Below, one piece after another: positions 14,001 to 26,900 of a DNA stretch of 64,000 nucleotides (position 1 is the stretch's first letter; each line of letters begins with the position of its first letter). The notes below the pieces were generated by a model. That model was not told the DNA's origin, made no database searches, and saw nothing but the letters and a program-made list of their open reading frames with translations. A program made the translations under genes and the position numbers. The stretch is from Litomosoides sigmodontis. Its lineage: Eukaryota > Nematoda > Chromadorea > Rhabditida > Onchocercidae. The stretch spans positions 9,362,483-9,426,482 of the forward strand of contig OY718807.1 of assembly GCA_963070105.1 (NCBI GenBank). The letters are read 5' to 3'.

Positions 14001-17000
14001 ATTCTTCTGTTAAACCACCTTCTCGACGATTTCGCCGTTCCTTAACATACAGAAAAACTGCACTGTTTTTAGATCTAATTTCCATTTCCTTGCTAAAATC
14101 TATCACTTACTACAGGAACCCAACTTTAGGAAAGATATGGTAAGTGACGCCTTGAACTTTTTCATTTGATGGAAGTTATAGAGGGAAAAATCATTTCAGA
14201 CATCTTAAGCAGTAGAACATACAGCCATCCAGTTAGTAAGCCATGTTTTCCGCTCCTCAATCTTTTTTTTGCTAAAAGCCATATCCAATGCCTGATCATC
14301 CTCCTCGCCATTATATTTGAATTGTATTCTATGCCTTCGCATGTTCATGAAATATTCTCTTGCTTCTTTCGATGTTGAAGTACCCAAACCTGTAAAAAGC
14401 CAGTACCATAAAGGAATGGAAGCACTAGCCGTCACTACTTGCAGCATTTGAAACGGATCTGAGTTTGCCCACAAAAATCTCGAGATTGAAATATTCTTCA
14501 ATCTTATTACTCCCTGAACTTACCTTTGTAGTATTTAATACGATATGTTTTCCAATTTTCTGTATTGTTAAGCCATTCTCGGTATTCTGGCAATGAAAAA
14601 AACGAAATTTCTTCTTTGCCTTTTGTTGCCTGCAATAACAATTCTGACAAATTAGTAGAATTTCGTACCCAGATGTATAAATTTCAATGCGCTCTGACAA
14701 GTCCAGACCTTGACGATTGGAGTAATAAATTCCTCAACGAAATTCCGTCTAATTAATGCTGGCCAGTTATAGTGTATGAAATTGATAACCAAGCCTTTGA
14801 TGTGCGACCCGTCTTGATCCTGAAGACATCCAATTTAATTTAAAACAATAAATGACAAAGAAACTCTTGATCAAAACACTTTCGACTCAGAGGGGGATCA
14901 TCTATATTTGGTAAAACGTGTCCCATCGCCATGCCAAGATACCACGACAAAAGGTGCTTCCAACTTTCAGAATTTTCATTAAAAAAACATTATAACAATG
15001 AGAATGATTTATAAAAAACCGTCCAAAACTCTTTTCATTTGAGTAAGAGTTTTGCTCTATTCAACAAGAAATAGTACTGCTTCAAGAAACTGACCGCTTA
15101 AATGTTCTAACCGACAATGTTTCCTTAGCACATGATGTAGAAAAATCTGGTAGCAAACACAATTTTACTTGAAAAGGAATACCTTTTTTGATAAAAGTTT
15201 TGTTAGAAATTCATGTATTTCCACGTAACAAACCTGATCAGCCATAACCATAATTTTGCCATATCGTAGAGTTTTCACATCCTCATCTTTGTCGTACTTC
15301 AAACGATACTGTAGACCGATAATTTTCAGAAGTGCATTCACTTCAGCATTTTCCATTATCTGAAAAAAACATGTTTGCGGCACTACGAAAAATAAAATCT
15401 AAACATATTACAATGCATATGTCTGTAGTAGATTACCTGCTTATGATTGCCTTCGCGCACGTTAAGCATTTTACCACGAAGAGGAAAGACACCATATTTA
15501 TCGCGCCCGACAACCCCAAGACCTGAAACAGCCAACGATTTCGCTGAATCACCCTCTGTCAGAATAAGCGTACACTGCGCCGAATTCTTCGTACCAGCAT
15601 CGTTAGCATCTTCCAATTTTGGCACACCCTATATGAGCTAACATTAATTTGGTTCTATGAAAATTCAAATTGCAAAGGGCAATAGCAATAAGAGGCAGAA
15701 TAAATGAACTAGTTCATAATTATACACCAACATACTTCTTTGATTAAAGGCACATTTTTTATCTTTGCGTTCAAAATAACATACCTTTAATTTGCTAGTC
15801 TTTTTAGACGAACATTTCTTATCCAATGTTTCCTGCTGCTTAAACCGTACCCATGTCATAATTGCTTCTACAATCCCGCATTTCAGTGCTGATTGAACAA
15901 ATTTTTCCGAAAGCTCACATGTTGAACCAAAACTTTTCGATTGTAAGGTCATGGTTTCTTTTGTTTGAGAATCAAATGTTGGATTTTCGATAAGTGCATT
16001 AACAAATATCCACATATGATTCTTGATCTGAAACACATACCAAATAACGAAAACTGTATGATAACTCAATACAATAGTTGAGCATACCAGAATGACTCAT
16101 GAAGCGTACTACGAGATTATAAACTTTTTTTAGTGCTTGATAACTTCGATTTTTGCACAAAATATCATTTTTCCTTAATTTGCATGGATGAATAAAAGCA
16201 GTAATGGAAATCATTGAAAACTAAGTCTACCTGAAATGGTTTTACATTAATGCCGCCACTTCTGCCAATTTTTTTCTTAATCACATCTATTAACTTGCTT
16301 GCGATTTGATCCACAACATAATCAACATGTCGACCTCCCTAAAACCAAGAGAAATCGAACACACTTTCTCTTCTTACGTTTTTATTGAAATACATTCTTA
16401 ACATGTTTCACAAGCTGACACTCAAAATAGAATGAGGGATTCATTAAATGAATATGCAAACATTTAATCCACCACGTTTCTATGAATTTGAAAAACCCCA
16501 CATCGCCATGTTAGAAGAAAAAAACCTTTGTGGTGGCGATACTATTTGTGAATGAGACTTGTTGAAATCCTTTATCAGAAATTGTAAGTGCCACTTGCCA
16601 ACGAGGACTGACTGACTCATAAACTACTTTATATGCTTCACCATTGCTGTCTACATTGTACTTCACATACTGTTCAACGTATTGCTTAAAGCCTTGCACC
16701 TGGATTTCCATAAATATACTGTTTTCAGGAAAAAAAAAACAGAAAAAGTGACAACATCTATGCCGCATAAGGTGTGTTCGTATCATTTGCAAGTAGTATA
16801 CGAGAACTTATTCATTTAGTAAAAGCAATGAGAGCTAAATAAGTCGAAACAAAATATTTCTGGAAAATACAGGAATTTGTTTGTTGTTAAGGAAGACTTT
16901 CACACCACTCGTTGAACCAGCAATATCATAAGCTCTACGGCACATTAGTGCCACAATATCATCATCCAGTTTGGCCATCTTAAACTTTGCCAAATCCGGC

Positions 17001-18797
17001 TTGAAGGTTATTCGTGTGAAGTCATCTCTACTACTGCTCGTTATTTTTGGTTCTTCATCTTTTGACATATTATTGATCCATGTCTAAAATTCAGGAAAAC
17101 TATGATTGATTAACTCAAGATATTTTTAACTCTAAGATGCAGCTTAAAATCCAATCCGATATCTGGAATGTCAATTGGAATGGTGCAAAAATTTTAAGGA
17201 AAATCCGAAGACCTGTTTAAAAGCTTTTCCATATTCACTGGTAGAAGTTTCTACAGTGAACTCTTTACTAAATATATTGCAAAGTTTTGCACCATAACCA
17301 TTTCGGCCTCCTGTAATATAATTTGCAGTTAACTCCATGTAAACTAGATTTTCACTTCACATACTTTCCAAGTTCTCGAAAACAAACATTTTCATCAAGT
17401 GCTTCATACATGCAAAAAAAATTTTCAATGCTCTGAAACAAAAACAAATTAACCAGACATAAAATAAGCTTACTCAGCAATCCGACCTTTATTTCCAAAT
17501 AATCGGTTACTGGTAACAAAAAAAATTTTTTTAACTACCTGTAACTTTCCGTTCACTATCGTCATAATTTGATGATGTAAGCAAAGTACCAAATATAAGT
17601 TCGGGGACGTACAATTTTTCAATTTTATGAAGGACGACTGGGATACCTCGGCCATTGTTAAATATGCTTATTTCATTTTCCTCCCTAGAAACTTTCGGAA
17701 TCATCACTGCTTCATCAATTATTAATCTTTTTACAAAGGAAAACTAAGTATTCATATCGCTGAGCTGCTTAATTTAAGGAATGGGATTTGGACAACAGTA
17801 TCCTCACTGATTTAGTTATGATCACCAGCCGCACTAGAATAGTCATTTATTATAGCAAATTAATCAATGATTACAAATGTCGGCAAGCGTTCGCTACCAA
17901 TTGTTTCCTGTTATCCAACGAATATGTGCTTGTTGACGCTTTGTTACTCGTAATCCTACAATGTCAATCGACATTCGATTACCAACTCACTTGTTAATAT
18001 TGACTTTAATAAGATTCATTTTCGGGTCGCGTTGCTTGTTGTCGGCAGCATTCACCAATATTTCATCGAATATCTTGTATAAACCTGGCACATATGAGAT
18101 CTCACGTTGAACTATTCGATCACTTTCCGTATCGTATACCCACATTGGCTATAACTCCGAATAACTGCATTTGCACACATTAGAAAATTTTGCAAGTTTA
18201 AATTTATTCAGGAAAACAGTAGTCCACATGGATCAACTATATGAATTTATGACTTTTGCAGAAAAACGAACCGTGTCTACTCACTTTTTTCATATCGATT
18301 TTCAAAAGCTATTTCATACGCAGGTGTATTCGAAAAAAAATGATGAGATTTCAAACCCGATTTTTTTCTTCCGAAGCAAACTTACAATCCGATCGGTATG
18401 TTCTACGGATCCAATGTATGTATCCGGTCGTAGCAGAATATGTTCTAATTGTGATTTTTTTTGGTATATTTTTTCAATGCTTAGTCGTTTTTCTTTGTTT
18501 TCTTTCCCATCTTTCTCTAAATCCACGAAAGCATTCATTGGGTCTTCCGAAGCTGTTTCTGCTGCAAAAAAAAATAATAAAACGTTCCTTTGCAGGAATT
18601 CAAATTTAACCAAAAACAGAAAAAACTCTAGCCATGTTTATTTGGAGTGCAAAATGAACGCGTATTACTTGCAACTTACGAGGTTTTTCAGCTTTCTTCC
18701 TTCCTGTAGATTTTGCTGTTTTCTTAACAGATACTTTTTTGCTTAATCTTGGCGGCGATGGCGATGAAGCAAATGAATCTTCATCCAAATCGATAGA
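8011..18797 (-). CDS. top2: DNA topoisomerase II (5' exon missing)
   Basis: ATP-dependent type IIA topoisomerase that passes one duplex through another in replication, chromosome segregation and transcription; a nuclear homodimer. About 27 exons can be read. In order: Ser/Lys-rich N-terminus (18797-18680); ATPase domain with [43 protein letters not shown] and [15 protein letters not shown]; transducer with the SQTKE loop (about 15950); TOPRIM with [19 protein letters not shown] and PLRGK (about 15440-15620), and MADQ joined to [25 protein letters not shown]; then the winged-helix region [15 protein letters not shown] with catalytic Tyr at 12898-12900; [11 protein letters not shown] near 12350; YDYLVGMAI near 10480; and a charged, divergent tail ending [10 protein letters not shown] and a stop at 8011. 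The first visible exon has an acceptor (AG at 18798-18799) but no in-frame ATG, so at least one exon lies further right. All catalytic motifs are intact. Confidence 0.96.
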
Positions 18798-19782
18798 CTA
18801 AATGGAAGGTGCTCTATTTTGCAAAAAAAGAACTAGTCTGCAGCAATAGATGCAATATTTGTATTTTATATTTCATTATGAGCAAGCGCTTATAAAATTA
18901 GCGTCTGACAACCAATCTTAGCTAAACACCAGTTCTTTAAGTAAAACCATTTTGTTACATCCAAAAACATAAGGATGAATAGCGAAGTGCAAAACACAGG
19001 TAATGTTGGTTTGATATTAATACCTCAAAGTAAAGCTTCACATTAAAAAAGAATGGGAACAGCACAACTAAAATTAATTTGTACTAATTTTTTACAAGCA
19101 ACTAACAAAGATTTCTGATGAGTCGCACATTTCTCAGTGAAATGTATCGGCTTACTACAAAACCAACAGTACTTGAAAATTTCAATTCTCCGAAGATCTG
19201 AAAATAAATAGGAAGCGCTCCAAAAATAATAATTTTCTCATCTGGCGAAGAATTCTGTTGTGAAAGCACCTGAAATAGGTACTATGATACGTTCAATATC
19301 GCCTTTACGTAGATCTAAGTACTTCAAGCACTTAAGTAGATTCAGCAGTTCTTGTAGTACTTAGTAAGTGAGCGGCCACGCATTTTCTCAGTCCGCTTCT
19401 TGCGTCTACTTTGTGGGAGTAGTTTTCGTGTACTTTTATCGAAGCAATGACTTGCTGCACAAAGTTAACTAGCGTAGGGTACATCATGAGCCCGTAGGAA
19501 CAGTTTCAAAACTTCGCTCATGACTTAGTATTTTGCACTGCCTATTAAAGAAGATATTGCTCGAAAATAAGTTTGCAACAAACTTACTGTTATGTTTCAA
19601 TGGTTATGACTTAATAGCAATGTCAGCCATGCAAACATTTAGAGGTTAGCTCTTCAAGATCTTTGGACAGCCACTGTTCAGCGATATCCAGCAAAATTTC
19701 AAAAAATATGAACACCTAACTTAAGCCTGAGCCCGCATATTCATTCCAATATATCAAAGAGGCATTTTCATATACTTTACAC

Positions 19783-20077
19783 CTAACTCGCCTCAACATT
19801 TAACTTCTTCGTTAAGTTTTTGATCGCTTTATATGCAATTAGAAACCTCATAATTTTCCTACCGCATAAATTGACGTAATTCTGCATCCTAAATGAGTGG
19901 GAAATGTGAACAGAATGCAAATTAAATTCACAAAATGAAATTGTAAATCAACCTCGCTAAGAACTTCTCAGTTCCAAAGTCTGCTAACAATTGTTTCAAG
20001 TCGTATTTTGTATTATAGGAAAAGTAAACATTTGAACCAATGCGTACTTCAAATAATTTCTCTCGATGACGACCCAT
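19783..20077 (-). CDS. Candidate small two-exon gene, unknown function
   Basis: Exon 1 (20077-19953) begins MGRHREKLFEVRIGSNVYF and ends with two bases of a codon before a GTTGAT donor. A 64-nt intron ends with CATTTAG, and exon 2 (19888-19783) continues in the same frame through MQNYVNLCGRKIMRFLIAYK to a stop. The predicted protein is 76 residues, basic and without a signal peptide. Both exons are open and of plausible codon use, but I do not recognise the family. It lies between topoisomerase II and the site-1 protease gene on the same strand, so it could also be an upstream exon set of topoisomerase II. A further coding-like stretch (LLDIAEQWLSKDLEELTSK, about 19640-19720) lies downstream but does not join in frame by the acceptors I tried. 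Confidence 0.35.
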
Positions 20078-20813
20078 AGACAATGAAGTTAAATCCTTAA
20101 CCTACACCTGCCCCAGCCAACAAACTGATATAGACTGCGTTTACGCCCTCTCTCGCATGCCCAAGCAAATCTATTCAAATTTATTCAAAAAAAATCAAAC
20201 TTCCCGCCACGCAAATGCTCATTGTGAAAATCAGAACCACTTCTACAGCTCAACAAATTATTTAAATTGTCACTCACAGGGGAAGCAGTCAAGCTATTTT
20301 ACAAAAAAAATCATTTGCGCAATGTTCCAACAACTGGCATTAAATCTTACACTGTTACAATGTTAAACATGTAAACAACCTGCAATGAATTCCTCAAAAT
20401 TACTAATATTGCCTGGAAAGGGAAAGAAAAAGTGGCATAAATGAAATGGAAAAAGTTGCGGTTAGTTTGCAGCCCGAATTTTTCCACGCATTTTCTAGCT
20501 CATGTCATACTGCTATCCGAGACTCTCCCTAAACCACTTTCCATCTCCAGTTTATTTCGCTCAACCTAGCAATTCCCAAACAAATTTAGACATGTTTTTT
20601 TTACCGTACTAACCATCCTAAGTCATACTAAGTCATCGAAGTTGTTTTAAGCCATTTATTCTACCAGCGAATACTATATTTCTCCTCACGAAAGACTTCC
20701 TAATGCTGTGAACTTTTGCTTGTTGTGAACAGGAGCACAAACTTCTCACTATGAAATGTACCAATAAGTAAAAAAAATGGTACTTCTTTTAATGACATCA
20801 ACTCGTGTTACGG

Positions 20814-20878
20814 TGTTATCATAGTCAGCAAAAACCTCATAAATGCATGTTATCATAATCAGCAAAAACCTCATAAAA
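20814..20878. repeat. 34-bp tandem duplication near the 3' end of the site-1 protease gene
   Basis: Two near-identical copies of a 34-bp unit containing ATCAGCAAAAACCTCATAAA stand in tandem (period 34; copies start at 20814 and 20848; one G/A difference in the first part and divergence at the right edge). They lie 33 nt past the MBTPS1 stop codon, so they fall in its 3' UTR or just beyond. Confidence 0.85.
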
Positions 20879-20910
20879 AAAACCAAAAAGCATAAACAGA
20901 TGGTTTGTTA

Positions 20911-23900
20911 TCACAACACCCGCAATCGCCTCAATACGAATCGAAAAATTCGAAAACGTACTGCTAGTCGGCGTGCCACGACACGACAGTACATGGCAAT
21001 CACAATGAAAAAAATAATGCTCCAAAACAAAAAGCTACCGCTAAAATTAAATGGACCGTCAAAACTTAATGGATGCATTTGCTCATCGTTATTTTCTTCA
21101 TTCGCATCAAAGAACTGGACGATTTCATGAGGCTGCAAAAAATTACGATGAAAATTCCAATTTTTAAAAAAGATTTCCTGTATATCAAATGCGGAATTAA
21201 TAAGCAAATTATAACCTGTACAGAAGAAAGTTCGTTCGAGAGCTGATTCTCATGCGTAAAATCTAAACGATCACCCTTGAAATAATCACCACTTAGATCT
21301 CTGAAGCAATATGCAGATATCAATAAATGAAACAGACAAATGAATAGTATGTTAATAATGGATTATTTTTGGATTTGCTGCAATAGAATACCTTTAATTT
21401 TATTATCAATAATTCTGAAATATGAAAAATTTTTACTAATTTAAACCAGGTTTCTTGGACTTGAAGTAATTCAAAACCATAAATCAATTTTTTCAGATAA
21501 ATATTAAAGCTTTGAATTTAAACATGGTTGAAAACTTTTTACTGGTTTAAATTTTCAGCCATGGCATCTGCCAAAAGCTTGTGCCTTGCTCCAATAAAAC
21601 GGTAAGTTAAACAACCACAAGAATTATCTCTAAAATAATTATAATTCGTATTAATCAGGCACCATTTCGAATAGTACTCCTTTTAATTTGGTTTTCTAAC
21701 GAAATAAAGCGAGATTTTGACAATGAACTTACGATGGAAGAGTGACGTTGAAGACAGGCTTTGAATTAGTAGTAGATAAAATTCGACATTTAGGATCTTC
21801 TCGGTATACTGGTTCAGCATTCCTTGAGATATCCAGCACAACCTAGAACACTTTCAGGAAATTTAAAGTACTGAGATTCAAGAACAAAATAACCGTTAAC
21901 ATAAATTTCTGGATGTTAAATTAATAAATTACTGGTATTTTCTCCCTACTTTCGAATATTTGGCGAAATTCGAAGTGGTCATTCTTTTTGGAGGTGGAGA
22001 ATTTTGAGAATACTCCCAAGACAACGCAGTACCAGCCTACAAATAAAAAATCGCATTTTAAAACCGTCCTACAAGCTTTCGTTTACAGAAGCAGATGGCA
22101 TATTGGATACCTGACTAGAGATCAAAATTTTCATGCTAAATCTATGAAATTTTTCACTTACACTTATGTTCATATTCAAACCTTCGATGACCTGCCATCA
22201 AATACAAACACGGTAAAAAAAATAACATGTAAATTAGATAACAGCATTACAAATCGGTATTGACAGATGACGTGTAGCGACAGTATCTCTACACATATAT
22301 TACCTGCCAGTGGAATTATCAGATGCCTTGGAAGACACATCAAAACTGACAGAATCCTCCACTTAGTTGTTATATGCTGTATTATTTACTGGTAATAAAA
22401 CGATATTGCATAAATCAGAAATATTAAAAAAAAAAAACTAACAGGTACAAGTGATTGACGCAATGTTTCGACCAAATCACCCTCCAGTGCACTTTCAAGA
22501 AGTGCCTCCAGTAGAAAGACACAACTCTTTGTATCCGATGTTGTGCTAACTTCAAGACATGAACTATCACCAAAAACTGCTACAAAACCGGACCTGAAAG
22601 TAATCAAGCTCCCATTAGCCAAAATGAAGGAAAAGGCAGAGCGAATGAGACGAATGAGACCATATTCTTAACATAAGTTACAAGAACAGGCAGCACCAAC
22701 TGAAGTATTACAGTTTTAAATAATGCATAAAATAATTATGCACAATTTTATTTCTCCGGCTACCCAGCAAAACAAAGATTTAAGACCAAAAAAATCATAT
22801 TTCGCTTAAAAAACTGCTGTGTTGTGCCTTTGACAAATGATTTCACCTCAGGCATAATATTGCAAGCAACACAGTAGAGAACTGCACACCAACTATTCAG
22901 TGCCTCATATATTATTTGTTTTTTGATGAAGTAACAATCCGAAAGTGAATGCATTTTATTATTCAAGCAAGATGAGCTTGAATAGTTAAAATGATAATAC
23001 TGATTAGACTAAACGTAAGGCCACATGACATTTATGTTAAAAGTCTTGACTAGTGCTTCCTTTTCAAAATGCCGTTTAATGAACCAGCTTCGAACTTACG
23101 TCTTCAATAAAGTATCATTTTTGCAGTACAGGAAAATGGCCTCCTCATACATCTGGTCAACTTTTTTATCTGCTATTATCGCCTCACCCTAAATAAAGAT
23201 CACTTTAAAATTTTTGTCATAAATTTATTTTATGTTACAGGTGTTTATCGCACACTTCTAGTAAAAGGAAATATAAAAGAATTTGGATGAACAAATAAAG
23301 TTTATGGAAGGCAAATTAGTGCGTGGGAAGATAGCTTAACTATACGAAAATAATTTAGCTTGGCAAAACAAGATACTTAATGCTTCTATTCATAAACTTC
23401 CTAAAATGTCTCGAACACTGAGAATAAACAAAGGTTAAATCCAGAAAAATAACTCACCAAATCAAACAAGTTTGACAATGCAATGAAGGCATGGGATGGA
23501 GCACTAGATATTGATGTTCCTGACAAGTATTTAATCGATGTTTGCCCTACAGTAGCAATGCCGTCTAAAACCTGGAAATCAAATCGATTTCATCACTCTC
23601 AAATGACGAAGGATAACAAAGAAAGTTAGGTGGACTCGCTGGTTTGACACGTGATGATAAATCACTTCAGTGCTCAAACATATTTGCATATACGAAAAAA
23701 AAATCCTCTTCAGCTTAATATAAAAAAGAATCCTACGTGTGCGCTCAAAGAAATATTCCATTTCTTAAGAAGATCGTTTAATGCTGGTAAATTTGTCCCT
23801 CCAGTTTCTGGTTCCCACCACTGTCTGCAAAAATAACCAATTTATTGTAAAACAAAGAAGTCACTGAATTTTTTAGTCGACTTATTATAAACACTTAAAG

Positions 23901-26900
23901 GACAAATGTCTATTATACTTTACATAAAGTAGCAGGTGCAGCCGATGGCAAGCTTAAAAAATGAACTTCTTCAGTTCGAATTTGAAAAAAAAAAGTATGA
24001 AAAACTTCTGTACTTGGTATTTTCATCCATAAATCGAATTTTCTGAATTACAGATGTATTGTACCAATCCGCGAAAATAATCAAATTCAAATTCGCGTTA
24101 TTTACTTCGTCATAAAGTTTTTGTATTTCATTAGGAAAAAATTCATCCTCCGGATCAACAATTAAAAAAGCTGAATACTGGCTCAAATCCACGCAAGTGA
24201 GAGGTTCGCCCAATACCTGACAAACTCACATTTAAGAACTTCAACCCATTTTAAAAAATACATCTGTTTTTCCTCGAAACTATTTAAATTAGATCGACGA
24301 AGTCTGCAAACCTATTTATTAAATTACATGTTTTCTTCACATAATTGTAAAAATTTTAGATGGTAAATTTAAACACTCCCGTTAAACAACCCCTTTAAAA
24401 TTAAATAAGCGCCTTTTCCTTCCTTCTCTCTCCTATAGAGTTCCGTTAAACTTAAGCTACTAAAATTTAATAACTAAATTAAAATTTTAAACTTTGTTCC
24501 TACCTCAATGTAGTAGCCACTACTTCGAAGGTGTTGATAAAGAGGCTTGAAGTTAGTGTGTGGATGATCAGCATTCCAGTCTAATATATTTATCTTGTCA
24601 TGCAAGTTATCACGTGGAATATATCCTGGTGGATAACGAATGTTTCGATATTGATCCCACAGCAATCGTTGGCTAAAACACTCTACCGCTTTCTATTCTT
24701 TAATAGCTTCAAGTCACATTGGACTACTCTTTTCCCTGCTTTCTCTAGCATTTGTTTTTATTGCTATTTCATCTTCAGTTTCTTACATTTAGTTTAATCC
24801 TCAATTTTATTCTGTTTCTGGATTTAAAAACAATTTGAGAATAAAGCCGTATAACAAAAAGATTAAGTTAAAAATAAAATAAAAACCCAACCTTCTTGGG
24901 GGCGTCGGAATGATGCGAACTCGTACTGGTAACAGAGCAGTTGAGTGTTTTTGTCCACCCCGTTCATTTGACTATAATTAAAATCAATTCTCTAGAAAAA
25001 AGATTCATTCTTAATATTTAACGATGCTCAATATTTGATTCATATGTTTCTAACTTTGAAATTTAGAAAAGTTTATATACATACTAATTAGTAATTCCGA
25101 AAAATAAAACAAAATAAATAAATCTACCGTTACAGTAACACTGATCCGTCCACTTGCAGTTCCATCGTAATTATATCCATTTGGCATAACGCTTATTACA
25201 ATCGCCATATAACCGGACCATGGCCATAAGAGATCGGAGTATAATATTGAAATATTCAGCAAATCACCGTTTTCTTCCAGAAATGGCTCCCACACTGGCT
25301 AAATGATTCTTTTCCTAATTGCTAAAAGACTCATTTAAATTAGTCAACTTTAAACAACACACTTACCTCAGTCATTATTCGACCAGATACACTCATTCCA
25401 TTGATGATCGTAACCTACAACTTTGCACTATATTCCGATTACGCAGGTTTCCAGATACCTTTTAACTAACAACGAACTTTATTGATTTTTTCATGAAATT
25501 GCAAGTCCTATGCCCCGGATTTCTCTCAGATTCGTAACAGATAATTATAACTAAGTTTAAAAAATTGGCAATCATACGTATTTTCCGTATACGATATAGA
25601 ATAGCTTACGTTAATGACAGTTGGCAGACCAGAAGTGTACAGTGGTTGACTACAATATGGCCACATATAAGGACATTCATTGAAATCGACATACGGCGGG
25701 ATAAAACTAAAATTACGAAATTATTCTTCAAAACCATTTTTTCATATAATAAAGAAAAAAAAGCAATCTGAAGAAAAGCTAATTTTTTTCATACAGTATA
25801 AAACCTGGCGATCAAAGTTTCTATCAAAATTTTTATTAACTATTTACTAGGTTTCGAACAGCACAAACGAAAGCGGAATTATTGAATTTTGCACATTGCA
25901 TCTATCCTTAACCCCCTGGGTTTTTTATTTTTCTACTTGCAATTTTTTTCTACATAAATTTAATTATACATTATTTCAGAGCAAATGTAGCTAAACAAGT
26001 CATTACGTGATTCGTGGAGAGTATCGTCGCATGAACTGGAATGAAGCAAGAATGTTCATCTTACCAGCACCTTGTTCAAACATTGTTGCTACATTGGGAA
26101 GCCTGGTCGCACCCTCCACTAATGCCTGCTTCACAACTGCTGGATTCCACAGACGCTTGTCTTCGATACCACTATAAACGCAATGTAAAGATGGAAAAAA
26201 ATAAAACACTCATTAATCACAGAATTTTTGACTCCTTAGCTCTCACATTGGATCCCAGCTGGAATTACTTGATTTTGAGATATTTACTTCAAACTTGCTT
26301 TAAATTCCAAAATTTGGAATTTTGGGACAAAATTTCGAGACTTTCCTAAATAGAAAATCTGAAAACTATTCGCATATTGAGTTTTTGCAGAATACTTCGC
26401 CAGAAAGCAAAACAGTCGCTCATAAATAAAATATTACCTTAGCATTACAGCTACCGCTCCAGAAACCACCGGTGACGCGACGGAAGTACCAGAAAGGGCA
26501 CGACAACCACCGTCTAAGGAAGAACCGTAGACGGAGGAACCATAAGAAACAATATCCGGTTTAACCCGCCCATAACCACCTATAACAAGATCATGAATAC
26601 TAAACTTGATTTCGGGCATGAAACTAATAATTCCATATATATATATAAATGCATTCTAGCATGTCCAACCATGCACTATTATATCGTATTTACACTCAGT
26701 TAATGATTATAAAAGCCTTAGTCTTCTTACACAAATAATCTTACCTGGTAATTCCCAAGTAGTCATTCCACGTGAGGAAAAGCTCGCAATTTTAGAGTCA
26801 CCGTTTATACCACCAACACCAATAACATCCATTTGATCGGCTGGATTGTTCAAAGTCCTGAAAAGAAAAAGATTCATAAGAGGTAGAAACAAGCCTTATT

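Noticed and set aside
18171..18746. 191-codon open frame on the plus strand
   Set aside because: It lies opposite the N-terminal exons of topoisomerase II and has no family resemblance; a shadow of the real gene.
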